A model generated the notes under the pieces. The model saw only the letters and a program-made list of their open reading frames with translations, ran no database searches and was not told the origin of the DNA. This document shows positions 49,262 through 57,296 of a DNA stretch of 64,000 nucleotides, one piece after another. This DNA comes from Candidatus Caccoplasma merdavium. Its GTDB lineage: Bacteria; Bacteroidota; Bacteroidia; Bacteroidales; UBA11471. The position numbers and the translations under genes were made by a program. Positions within the stretch are counted from its first letter, which is position 1, and every line of letters begins with the position of its first letter. The stretch covers positions 62,001 to 126,000 of the forward strand of contig DVLI01000019.1 of the NCBI GenBank assembly GCA_018715595.1, given 5' to 3'.

Positions 49262-49373
49262 TACCTGATTATAATGTTATTTCTTGGGTGTTTATATTCT
49301 TCTTCCGACATTTGCTATACAAAGATAAGAAACATATTAAAAGTAACTATCGTCTTACACAAAGAAAAACGTT

Positions 49374-49901
49374 ATGGCAAAGAAAGTCGCAGTTTTAGCC
49401 GTGAATCCGGTGAATGGATTGGGGTTATTTACCTATTTGGAAACTTTTTATGAAAACAAGATTGAGTTCAAGCTGTATGCCGTGTCCGATACGACGGCGA
49501 TTCATGCCAATTCGGGCGTTGCATTGAAGGCCGATGATGTCGTCTTTTCTCTCAAAGGGCACGCCGATGATTTTGATGCGTTGGTGTTTTCCTGTGGAGA
49601 TGCCATTCCGGCATTTCAGGCGCATGCCTCCGAGTCATATAATTTGGCGATGGTTGATGTCATTCGAGAATTTGCCGCCAAGGAAAAATTGATAATAGGG
49701 CATTGTGCTGCTGCTTTGATATTTGAAAAGGCTGGAATTACTGCCGGGAAAAAAGTGTCTGTGCACCCCATGGCCAAAGTCGCCATACGGCGAGGATATG
49801 CCACCGATGCCCCTTATGAGATTGATGGCCTGTTGTTTACGGCGCAAAATGAGCATTCTATTCAGGTTATGATGCCGGCTTTGCTCGAAGTTTTGCGATG
49901 A
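49374..49901 (+). CDS. DJ-1/PfpI-family protein
   Basis: A 175-residue protein: KKVAVLAVNPVNGLGLFTYLETFYE, DALVFSCGDAIPAF, and IIGHCAAALIFEKAG with the nucleophile-elbow Cys of the DJ-1/PfpI superfamily (typical AxCxG/A motif variant HCAAA). The His/Asp of a protease triad are not clear, so it may be a glyoxalase/deglycase, chaperone or redox sensor rather than a protease. Divergent from the HxlR regulator, which probably controls it. Confidence 0.75.
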   Translation: MAKKVAVLAVNPVNGLGLFTYLETFYENKIEFKLYAVSDTTAIHANSGVALKADDVVFSLKGHADDFDALVFSCGDAIPAFQAHASESYNLAMVDVIREFAAKEKLIIGHCAAALIFEKAGITAGKKVSVHPMAKVAIRRGYATDAPYEIDGLLFTAQNEHSIQVMMPALLEVLR

Positions 49902-50063
49902 TTCATCAATAAGGATTGGGAAAAAGAGAAACGAGTGTAACTTGTTTCTCTTTTTGCTTTTGGGGGGAGTGGAGTTGTGGCGGGTGGCCGTGAGTGATGT
50001 GACAGAATAAGGGCGAGAGTTCCATTTTTTGTGTGATGTATTGCAATTCTGTGGCAAAAATCA

Positions 50064-50071
50064 TATATTTG
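50064..50071 (+). promoter_or_regulatory. -7 box TATATTTG of the etf operon
   Basis: With ATTG at 50040-50043 as a -33 element, 20 nt spacer. The etfB ATG is 54 bp downstream. Confidence 0.55.
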
Positions 50072-50124
50072 TAAAATGAATCATTCGGTTTTGAAAATCC
50101 GAACATAATAAAACCAAATAACCT

Positions 50125-51000
50125 ATGAGTCTAAAAATTGTGGTACTTGCCAAGCAGGTGCCAGATACCCGAAACGTGGGGAAAGATGCCATGAAAGCCG
50201 ACGGAACGGTAAACCGAGCCGCTCTTCCCGCCATCTTCAATCCCGAAGACCTGAATGCGCTCGAACAAGCCCTTCAGCTCAAAGAGAAATATCCCGGAAC
50301 CGTAGTGAAACTCCTTACCATGGGGCCTCCCCGTGCTGCCGACATCATTCGCGAAGGTCTCTATCGCGGTGCCGACGGCGGCGTGCTGCTCACCGACCGA
50401 GCCTTTGCCGGTGCCGATACCTTGGCCACATCATACGCGTTGGCGTGTGCCGTGCGCAAGATGGGCGATTTCGACCTGGTTATCGGCGGACGTCAGGCCA
50501 TCGACGGCGATACCGCACAAGTGGGCCCGCAGGTGGCCGAGAAACTGGGCATACCCCAGATTACCTATGCCGAGGAGATATTGAGTGCCGAAGGCGGCAA
50601 AGTGGTGGTGAAACGCCGTCTCGAACGGGGCGTTGAGACCGTCGAGTCGCCTTTCCCGGCCGTGATTACGGTAAACGGTTCGGCCGACGAATGCCGCCCG
50701 CGTAATGCCAAGGCATTGCAAAAGTATAAATATGCCAAGACTCCCAGCGAACGCCAGGCCGATGACAGTTCCTATTTCTGCGCCTTGTGCGAAGAGCGTC
50801 CCTACCTCAACCTCACCGAGTGGGGCGTGGCCGATGTCGACGCCGACCTTTCGCAGGTGGGATTGGCCGGTTCGCCCACCAAGGTGAAACAAATCGAGAA
50901 CATCGTCTTCCAAGCCAAGGAGAGCAAAACGCTGACCGCTTCTGATGCCGATGTCGAGGAATTGATAAAGGAACTCATTGTGAATCATACCATCGGATAG
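50125..51000 (+). CDS. etfB: Electron transfer flavoprotein beta subunit
   Basis: A 291-residue protein. MSLKIVVLAKQVPDTRNVG is the classical EtfB/FixA start; DLVIGGRQAIDGDTAQVGPQVAEKLGIPQITYAEEI is the AMP-binding signature region. First gene of an EtfB-EtfA-acyl-CoA dehydrogenase operon; spacing to etfA is 60 bp, with a shorter alternative upstream start in that gap. Confidence 0.92.
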   Translation: MSLKIVVLAKQVPDTRNVGKDAMKADGTVNRAALPAIFNPEDLNALEQALQLKEKYPGTVVKLLTMGPPRAADIIREGLYRGADGGVLLTDRAFAGADTLATSYALACAVRKMGDFDLVIGGRQAIDGDTAQVGPQVAEKLGIPQITYAEEILSAEGGKVVVKRRLERGVETVESPFPAVITVNGSADECRPRNAKALQKYKYAKTPSERQADDSSYFCALCEERPYLNLTEWGVADVDADLSQVGLAGSPTKVKQIENIVFQAKESKTLTASDADVEELIKELIVNHTIG

Positions 51001-51060
51001 TAACCTGTCGTGGCCGGCTTCCCTTTTCCCCGGAGCCGCCTCGCAAAACACACAAACGAC

Positions 51061-52080
51061 ATGAACAACTTATTTGTATATTGCGAAATAGAAGACGGAG
51101 TTATTGCCGACGTCAGCCTCGAACTGCTCACCAAGGGACGTTCCCTGGCCAATCAACTCCATTGTAAACTCGAAGCGCTCGTCATCGGCCATCAACTCGA
51201 CGACGTTGCCGCACAAGTATTCCCGTATGGCGTCGATACCCTCTATCTGGCCGACGACGCCCGTCTCTATCCCTACACCTCGCAGCCCCATGCTTCGGTG
51301 TTGATCAACCTCTTCCGCGAGCAGAAACCCCAAGTGTGCCTCATGGGTGCCACCTGCATAGGCCGTGACCTCGGCCCCCGCGTATCGTCGGCGCTCCACA
51401 GCGGTCTCACGGCCGACTGCACCTCGCTCGAAATCGGTACGTTCGAAGACAAGAAAGAGGCGAAGACCTACGAGAACCTGCTCTATCAGATACGTCCCGC
51501 TTTCGGTGGAAACATCGTGGCGACGATTGTCAATCCCGAGTGCCGTCCCCAAATGGCCACCGTGCGCGAGGGGGTGATGAAAAAAGAGATTCTTGACCCC
51601 GCCCACAAAGGCGAAATCGTGAAACTCGATGTGTCGAAATATGTCTCCGATACCGACTTCGTCGTTTCGGTCATCGACCGTCAGATGGAGAAATCGAAAA
51701 TCAACATCAAGTCGGCCTCCATCATCGTGGCCGGCGGATATGGCGTGGGCTCGAAGGAGAACTTCAAGTTGCTCTTCGACCTGGCCGACGCCATCGGCGC
51801 CCAGGTAGGTGCCTCGCGTGCCGCCGTCGATGCCGGATTTACCGACCATGACCGCCAAATCGGGCAGACCGGTGTGACCGTCCACCCCAAGCTCTATATC
51901 GCTTGCGGCATTTCGGGACAGATACAGCACATTGCCGGTATGCAGGACAGCTCGATTATCATATCGGTCAACAGCGACCCCAACGCACCCATCAATACCA
52001 TTGCCGACTACGTCATTACCGGCACGGTCGAGGAGGTATTGCCCAAAATGATAAAGTATTATAAGAAAAACAGCAAATAA
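51061..52080 (+). CDS. etfA: Electron transfer flavoprotein alpha subunit
   Basis: A 339-residue protein; start MNNLFVYCEIEDGVIADVS chosen over a longer frame beginning in the intergenic GC-rich stretch. N-terminal half similar to EtfA with LEALVIGHQLDD and CLMGATCIGRDLGPRVSSAL. The C-terminal FAD-binding domain has SIIVAGGYGVGSKENFKLLFDLADAIGAQVGASRAAVDAGFTDHDRQIGQTGVTV and YIACGISGQIQHIAGMQDS. Forms the FAD-containing electron carrier with EtfB. Confidence 0.93.
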   Translation: MNNLFVYCEIEDGVIADVSLELLTKGRSLANQLHCKLEALVIGHQLDDVAAQVFPYGVDTLYLADDARLYPYTSQPHASVLINLFREQKPQVCLMGATCIGRDLGPRVSSALHSGLTADCTSLEIGTFEDKKEAKTYENLLYQIRPAFGGNIVATIVNPECRPQMATVREGVMKKEILDPAHKGEIVKLDVSKYVSDTDFVVSVIDRQMEKSKINIKSASIIVAGGYGVGSKENFKLLFDLADAIGAQVGASRAAVDAGFTDHDRQIGQTGVTVHPKLYIACGISGQIQHIAGMQDSSIIISVNSDPNAPINTIADYVITGTVEEVLPKMIKYYKKNSK

Positions 52081-52089
52081 CCGAGGATT

Positions 52090-53796
52090 ATGGCCAATTT
52101 TTATACCGATAACAGTGATTTGAAACATCACTTGACCCACCCGCTCATGCAGCGGATTGTGGCTCTGAAAGAACGCGAATATGCCGATGCCCGGAAATAC
52201 GACTACGCTCCCGTCGATTATGAAGACGCCATGGACAGTTACGAGAAAGTTCTCGAAATTGCCGGCGAAATCTGTGGCGACATTGTCGCTCCCAATGCCG
52301 AGAGCGTCGACCACGAAGGTCCCCACGTCGTCGATGGGCATGTCGTGTATGCCGCAGGTACGGCTCGTAACCTCGATGCCTTGGTAAAAGCCGGTCTCAT
52401 GGGAATCTCCCTGCCCCGTCGTTACGGAGGACTCAATTTCTCGCTCGTTCCCTATATCATGGCCGCCGACATGGTGAGCCGTGCCGATGCCGGATTTGTA
52501 AACATTTGGGGCTTGCAGGATTGCGCCGAAACCATTTATGAATTTGCCAGCGAGGACCAAAAACAACGCTACTTGCCCCGCGTATGCGCCGGCGAGACCA
52601 TGGCGATGGACCTCACCGAGCCCGATGCCGGTTCCGACCTGCAATCGGTCATGCTCAAAGCCACATACAGCGAGGCCGACGGTTGCTGGTATCTCAATGG
52701 GGTGAAACGCTTCATCACCAATGGCGACGGACACATCTCCCTGGTACTTGCCCGCTCCGAGGAAGGCACCAAAGACGGCCGTGGCCTGTCGATGTTTATC
52801 TACGACAAGAACGACGGTGGTGTTACCGTGCGTCGCATCGAAAACAAGATGGGTATCAAGGGTTCGCCTACCTGCGAACTGGTGTTCCGCAATGCCAAGG
52901 CCGAGCTCTGCGGCGACCGCAAGATGGGTCTTATCAAGTATGTGATGGCGTTGATGAACGGCGCCCGTCTCGGCATCGCCGCCCAGTCGGTGGGAGTCTC
53001 CGAGGCTGCCTATCGCGAAGCCCTCACCTATGCCCGTGAACGTCGCCAGTTTGGCAAGGCCATCATCGAGTTCCCCGCCGTGTCGGAGATGCTTTCGCTC
53101 ATGAAGGCCAAACTCGACGCATCGCGTTCGCTGCTTTACGAGACCACCCGTTTTGTCGACATGTATAAGACGCTCGAAGACATCTCGAAAGAGCGCAAAC
53201 TCGAAAAGGAAGAGCGCGACGAGATGAAACGTTACCAAAAGCAGGCCGACGCCTTCACGCCCATGTCGAAGGGTATGGGCAGCGAGTTCTGTAATCAGAA
53301 CGCCTACGATTGCGTGCAGATACACGGCGGCTCGGGTTTCATGAAAGACTATGCCTGCGAGCGCATCTACCGCGATGCCCGCATCACGTCGATATACGAG
53401 GGAACCACCCAGTTGCAAGTGGTGGCGGCCATACGCCACGTCACCACCGGTACCTACCTCCACATGATGCACTATTACGAGGAGCAGGAGGTGTCGGGCG
53501 ACTTGCAACCGCTGCGTGCCCGTCTCAAAGAGCTTACCGCCCTCTATGAGGCCGCTGTCGAGAAGGTAACGGCTACGAAGGACAACGACTACATCGACTT
53601 CCATGCCCGCCGCATGGTCGAGATGGCCGGTCACATCATCATGGCCCATCTGCTCATACTCGATACCGAACGCAACGAGTCGTTCCGTACCTCGGCCGAG
53701 GTCTATACCCGCTATGCCGAAGCCGAAGTACGCAAGAATGCCGCCTTTATCCAGTCGTTCGACATCAATGACATGACCTATTACCGCCGCGATTGA
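52090..53796 (+). CDS. Acyl-CoA dehydrogenase with C-terminal extension
   Basis: A 568-residue protein, longer than the usual ~380. FAD/acyl-CoA motifs: MDLTEPDAGSDLQSVMLKA, RFITNGDGHIS, KMGIKGSPTCELVF, YARERRQFGKAIIEFPAVSEML, and CVQIHGGSGFMKDYACERIYRDARITSIYEGTTQLQ. About 170 residues after the core form an extension (EEQEVSGDLQPLRARLKELTALYEAAVEKV...). The electron transfer flavoprotein genes precede it by 9 bp, so it probably feeds electrons from an acyl-CoA or related substrate to EtfAB. Substrate unknown. Confidence 0.9.
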   Translation: MANFYTDNSDLKHHLTHPLMQRIVALKEREYADARKYDYAPVDYEDAMDSYEKVLEIAGEICGDIVAPNAESVDHEGPHVVDGHVVYAAGTARNLDALVKAGLMGISLPRRYGGLNFSLVPYIMAADMVSRADAGFVNIWGLQDCAETIYEFASEDQKQRYLPRVCAGETMAMDLTEPDAGSDLQSVMLKATYSEADGCWYLNGVKRFITNGDGHISLVLARSEEGTKDGRGLSMFIYDKNDGGVTVRRIENKMGIKGSPTCELVFRNAKAELCGDRKMGLIKYVMALMNGARLGIAAQSVGVSEAAYREALTYARERRQFGKAIIEFPAVSEMLSLMKAKLDASRSLLYETTRFVDMYKTLEDISKERKLEKEERDEMKRYQKQADAFTPMSKGMGSEFCNQNAYDCVQIHGGSGFMKDYACERIYRDARITSIYEGTTQLQVVAAIRHVTTGTYLHMMHYYEEQEVSGDLQPLRARLKELTALYEAAVEKVTATKDNDYIDFHARRMVEMAGHIIMAHLLILDTERNESFRTSAEVYTRYAEAEVRKNAAFIQSFDINDMTYYRRD

Positions 53797-53832
53797 ACGC
53801 GAGTCGTGAGATTGCTAATGCCGAAAAACAAA

Positions 53833-53854
53833 CGCCCGACAGAAAAGTCGGGCG
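53833..53854 (+). terminator. Terminator of the etf/acyl-CoA dehydrogenase operon
   Basis: 8 bp stem CGCCCGAC / GTCGGGCG with a 6 nt loop and TTTGTTTT behind. Confidence 0.8.
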
Positions 53855-53871
53855 TTTGTTTTATATTGTGA

Positions 53872-54447
53872 TTAGAATTCTACTCCTATGCGTAAGGAGG
53901 GACCGTGGTGGTGGAGCCTTCTTGTGTAGGAATCGTAGAAGTAAAAACTTCCGTTTCGGTAGTGGTAATATTTTTCTTCATGGACGCACTGTTGATAATT
54001 ATACCCGATACTCATGTTCATCGCCAACTTTGGGGCGATTTTCAGTCGGGCGCCAAATGCGGTCAGATTGACGTAATATCCGGGATTTAATTTGTCAGAA
54101 CTTTTTTTGCCCAGAGCATAACCGGCTTTTAGCCCGAAGAATGGGGTGAATTTCCGGTCTGAAATATTGACTCGAAAATCAACAAACAGAGGCAAAAACC
54201 ATCTTTTGCCCATTTCGTGATATTCGCAACCCAGCCCTGCTCCTACGAAAAGATGGGAATTGATTTGGCATCCGTGGGTGGTGCTTATTGAGCCTGTCCC
54301 TCTGGGGTTGTAGAATCCCACGTTGAAAGAGGTTCCCAATTCTACAAAACCTCGGTATCTGCTGTTTTTTTCGGCGTGATTATCAGCTTGGGCGGTTATT
54401 GGTGCTGCCAGTAAAAGTATCAGTAGGGAAAGAATATATTTTCTCAT
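53872..54447 (-). CDS. Secreted outer-membrane beta-barrel protein
   Basis: A 191-residue protein with a signal peptide (MRKYILSLLILLLAAPITAQA) and beta strands ending in Phe (GPSLRIGVEF), suggesting a small barrel. Aromatic and glycine-rich strands (YRGFVELGTSFNVGFYNPRG, FFGLKAGYALG) alternate with polar loops. No known family. The gene is on the opposite strand to the etf operon, and its stop is 18 bp after that operon's terminator. Confidence 0.6.
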   Translation of the reverse strand: MRKYILSLLILLLAAPITAQADNHAEKNSRYRGFVELGTSFNVGFYNPRGTGSISTTHGCQINSHLFVGAGLGCEYHEMGKRWFLPLFVDFRVNISDRKFTPFFGLKAGYALGKKSSDKLNPGYYVNLTAFGARLKIAPKLAMNMSIGYNYQQCVHEEKYYHYRNGSFYFYDSYTRRLHHHGPSLRIGVEF

Positions 54448-54495
54448 ATGCATAGGGCTTTGGTTATGTTTTTAGAATCAATGGTTTGCGGACCC

Positions 54496-55737
54496 TTAGT
54501 TGGACCATTCGCTGTTCAAGAAGTCTATGCGGTTTTGCAGGACTTCAAAGAGCTGTCTTTTTTTGCTTTCTGTGTCGCCTTTGTTGTATTGCGGCCAGCG
54601 TTTTGCATCGCATTTGTCAGCTTCGGCACAACGTTGAGCCATTTCGGCGATAAATGTGTATATCGGTTCGTATTTGGCGGGATAAAACTCGTTCCATACT
54701 TTGCGTACATGTTCTTGGAAACGCGGGTATTTGGCGATTTCTTTAATCCAGCAACGGGGTCTTTTCCCTTTTTCGTAGAAGAAGTTGCGGGCACCACCCT
54801 CGAATGAATTTCCGAAATCCCACAGGGGACCGAATATCCATTTGGTGTCATTCCCTCTGTTTTTATAGAAATAGGAACTACCTGCGAAGGCGTCGCCGTT
54901 GCAGAAAATTTCTTGTATGATATAATAACGGGCGAGGGCGTCGATGTCGATATATTTTTCCCAGGTGGTGGAGTTTTTATCGTCAGCATACACGGCATCG
55001 TCTATGGCTTTCATCTGTTGACGCAGGTAAGACTCTTGTTCTTTGGAGAGAATTTCGGGGCTTTTGTGTGTGATGTGCATGATGTAACCGCTGCCATTGA
55101 CAAATTTTATTTGGTCGGGGTCGTTGTAGTTGTCGATTTCGAGCAGCCAGCCTCCGGTGATTTCGTCGGCGTTTGTGCAGTTGTCGTCTTGCTCGGTGAT
55201 GTTTACCCGTTTGTCATCCACACGGATATTTTCTACGAGGAAATAGAGCCCTTTGTATTCGTTATTTACAACTACTTCTACGGGCTCGGCTTCGGGCGTC
55301 CAGGCCAGACCTATTTCCTTGCCTAATTCGAAGGCTGCCGTTTCGGTCAAGTACTGGCTGTATGCTCCCACATGGGCTAACAGGACGAAATGTTTGCTTT
55401 TGTTCATTCCCAGTGGAGTGGCTTTGCTGCCCAATTTCAAGCGATATGGTTTTTTATCTTTGTTCCAGGAGGAATTTCCGCGTCCGCGAATCTCCAAAGG
55501 CAGTTGTTCTGCTTCGCTGCCTATCGGTTCGTAGCCGTTGAGATCGAATGTCTCGAGATAGTAGGTGGCGTTGATATATTCTTCTTTCGAGACGATGGGC
55601 TTGTTTTCTTCGGTGTTGATAAACAATACGGGAAGGGTGCGTGAGTAGGTACAATTTGCGATGTCGATTTTTACTTCTTCTTCGGAACAACCGGAGACGA
55701 TTGTCAATAGGAGAATGAGGTATGCCAATCTTTTCAT
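54496..55737 (-). CDS. CotH-like lipoprotein kinase
   Basis: A 413-residue protein with a lipoprotein signal (MKRLAYLILLLTIVSGCSEEE). CotH-family landmarks: LPLEIRGRGNSSWNKDKKPYRLKLGSKATPLGMNKSKHFVLLAH, EVVVNNEYKGLYFLVENIRVDDKRVN, and the WLLEIDNYND and WIFGPLWDFGNSF segments. CotH proteins are atypical protein kinases of spore coats and gut Bacteroidetes surface. Here it is probably a surface lipoprotein, substrate unknown. The gene lies upstream of the small barrel gene. Confidence 0.8.
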   Translation of the reverse strand: MKRLAYLILLLTIVSGCSEEEVKIDIANCTYSRTLPVLFINTEENKPIVSKEEYINATYYLETFDLNGYEPIGSEAEQLPLEIRGRGNSSWNKDKKPYRLKLGSKATPLGMNKSKHFVLLAHVGAYSQYLTETAAFELGKEIGLAWTPEAEPVEVVVNNEYKGLYFLVENIRVDDKRVNITEQDDNCTNADEITGGWLLEIDNYNDPDQIKFVNGSGYIMHITHKSPEILSKEQESYLRQQMKAIDDAVYADDKNSTTWEKYIDIDALARYYIIQEIFCNGDAFAGSSYFYKNRGNDTKWIFGPLWDFGNSFEGGARNFFYEKGKRPRCWIKEIAKYPRFQEHVRKVWNEFYPAKYEPIYTFIAEMAQRCAEADKCDAKRWPQYNKGDTESKKRQLFEVLQNRIDFLNSEWSN

Positions 55738-55968
55738 ATGGGTTATATGTTTGTGAAGTTGTTTTTGGTATTGTTTGTCGTGTATGCATTGGAACAGCCA
55801 TTTGTTTGCTGATGCAACGATTGTCGATGTCCCGCAATAAAGATAAACGAAAAATATAAAGTGTGCGGCCGGAAGTGGACTTTTGGAACAAAGAAACAGA
55901 CCAACCGATTTTAATATCTGACGGCCTGTTGCAAAAATGAAAGATTACATTGGAGTTTTGCTTCCGTT

Positions 55969-56040
55969 ATGTCGGAACGCGAGAACGAGGTTTCCATGTC
56001 GTTCATCATCAACAACATGGCATGTTGTCGTCCCGGCTAA
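55969..56040 (+). CDS. Short ORF, 23 aa (low confidence)
   Basis: ATG at 55969 to TAA 56038-56040: MSERENEVSMSFIINNMACCRPG. It is the only plus-strand reading ahead of a good terminator (56061-56088), in an otherwise gene-free gap between two minus-strand genes. No Shine-Dalgarno sequence. It may encode a small Cys-containing peptide, a leader, or nothing. Confidence 0.3.
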   Translation: MSERENEVSMSFIINNMACCRPG

Positions 56041-56060
56041 AAATGAAACCTCAATATTTG

Positions 56061-56088
56061 CGTCCGGGAACTTTTATCTTTCCGGACG
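56061..56088 (+). terminator. Plus-strand terminator in the 55738-56104 gap
   Basis: 7 bp stem CGTCCGG / CCGGACG with TTTTTTG behind. The only recognised plus-strand feature before it is the 23-codon ORF. The rest of the gap (55738-55968) holds no gene and shows an AT-rich stretch with no clear promoter. Confidence 0.6.
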
Positions 56089-56104
56089 TTTTTTGTTGAA
56101 TAGG

Positions 56105-57142
56105 TTATTTATTGGGACAATGATTCGTCCGCCGGGGAAATTTCCCCAGAAGCCAGAACGCACAGACAGGCGATTTGTGAATGGCCTTGATTATAAAAAC
56201 GCAGACAATCAATATGATAATGGATATTGATGGAGCAACTATAAAATTAAAGAGGTAGAAATTCAGATGGTCAAAGTTTAAATATCTTGCTAATAAAACT
56301 TCTATTATATAGCTTTGAAGGATATAAATTCCCAAGGTATATTGTCCCCAAGAGCTGCATATTTCGAAAAACTTCGGGATGGAGTCTTTATCGAAGAGTT
56401 TTCGGAATAAAAAGATGAAAGAGAGGCTTCCGGCTATACCGATGATGATGCGATATGTTCTTTTGTAACCATATTCGAGAAGGGGATATGGATCTCTGTT
56501 GATGATGGCCTCTTTTAAATCGGGGGAAAACCAGAAGCTTTTGTCCCAAAAGCAGAGTAAGACGATAAAAGACAGAACGATGATGGGGTAAACCGATTTA
56601 AGTTTCCGCATCATTTCGGGAGAATTGTTTAATTCCAGTCCCAGTAAAAATGCCGGATACATCAGATGGACTTGATAAAAAGGAATGACTTGGCTGAAAA
56701 ATAGAGTCAGGACAATCCTCGTTCCCCTTTTCAGATTGCAGCGGTATCCCAAGAATGCAATTAAGTAGCAGATAAAACAACTTTTCAAAAACCAGAATCC
56801 ACCTCGAAAGGAATGGAGTAGGGAATCGATGAATGATGAGTCGAGCGCAGGTCGAATAAGAAAACTAATGAGAATACCCCATGTAAGGCAGGGAAGGAGC
56901 AGTTGGACGCTCTTTTTTTTCAGAAAGTCATTGAGCCTAATATGCATGGACGATGCCGCAAAATAGCCCGATATCATCATGAAAAGGGGCATGTGGAAGG
57001 CGTATATCGTGCGGTATAGGGGTTCGTCGACGGGTTCGCTTGATAAGAAATATTGAATGCAGTGCCCCCAAAGGACAAGAAATATGGCAAACAATTTCAA
57101 TATGTCAAACGATCGGAGGCGGTTTCCTGTTGAAAGTTGCAT
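56105..57142 (-). CDS. Acyltransferase-3 family membrane protein
   Basis: A 345-residue protein; start MQLSTGNRLRSFDILKLFAIFLVLWGHCIQYF, where the conserved H of the family is in LVLWGH. About ten hydrophobic helices throughout (e.g., FHMPLFMMISGYFAASSM, LLLPCLTWGILISFLI, GGFWFLKSCFICYLIAFLG). Acyltransferase-3 proteins O-acetylate sugars or peptides on the cell surface. Convergent with no neighbour; genes around it are not related. Confidence 0.78.
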   Translation of the reverse strand: MQLSTGNRLRSFDILKLFAIFLVLWGHCIQYFLSSEPVDEPLYRTIYAFHMPLFMMISGYFAASSMHIRLNDFLKKKSVQLLLPCLTWGILISFLIRPALDSSFIDSLLHSFRGGFWFLKSCFICYLIAFLGYRCNLKRGTRIVLTLFFSQVIPFYQVHLMYPAFLLGLELNNSPEMMRKLKSVYPIIVLSFIVLLCFWDKSFWFSPDLKEAIINRDPYPLLEYGYKRTYRIIIGIAGSLSFIFLFRKLFDKDSIPKFFEICSSWGQYTLGIYILQSYIIEVLLARYLNFDHLNFYLFNFIVAPSISIIILIVCVFIIKAIHKSPVCAFWLLGKFPRRTNHCPNK

Positions 57143-57240
57143 TCTTTTTCTATAAAATTTTTGCAAAGATAATATACCTCTTTTATTCGTAAATAAATCA
57201 TACTACATGTTGTTAAATATTAACATTTTTGTTGGGGGGT

Positions 57241-57283
57241 ATCAAAGCAAAGGGGCTGCTTTTAGCAGCCCCTTTGCTTTGAT
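57241..57283. terminator. Bidirectional terminator after valS
   Basis: 20 bp perfect stem (57241-57260 / 57264-57283) with a 3 nt loop of T's. It is rich in A and T at the outer ends and serves the minus-strand valS gene. Confidence 0.8.
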
Positions 57284-57296
57284 TGAAATTACTTTC

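Noticed and set aside
51070-53649. 859-codon ORF opposite etfA and the acyl-CoA dehydrogenase
   Set aside because: Spans two well-supported genes on the other strand; antisense shadow.
55937-56230. 97-codon plus-strand ORF across the CotH-acyltransferase gap
   Set aside because: Runs through a strong terminator and into the acyltransferase gene on the other strand; no motif.
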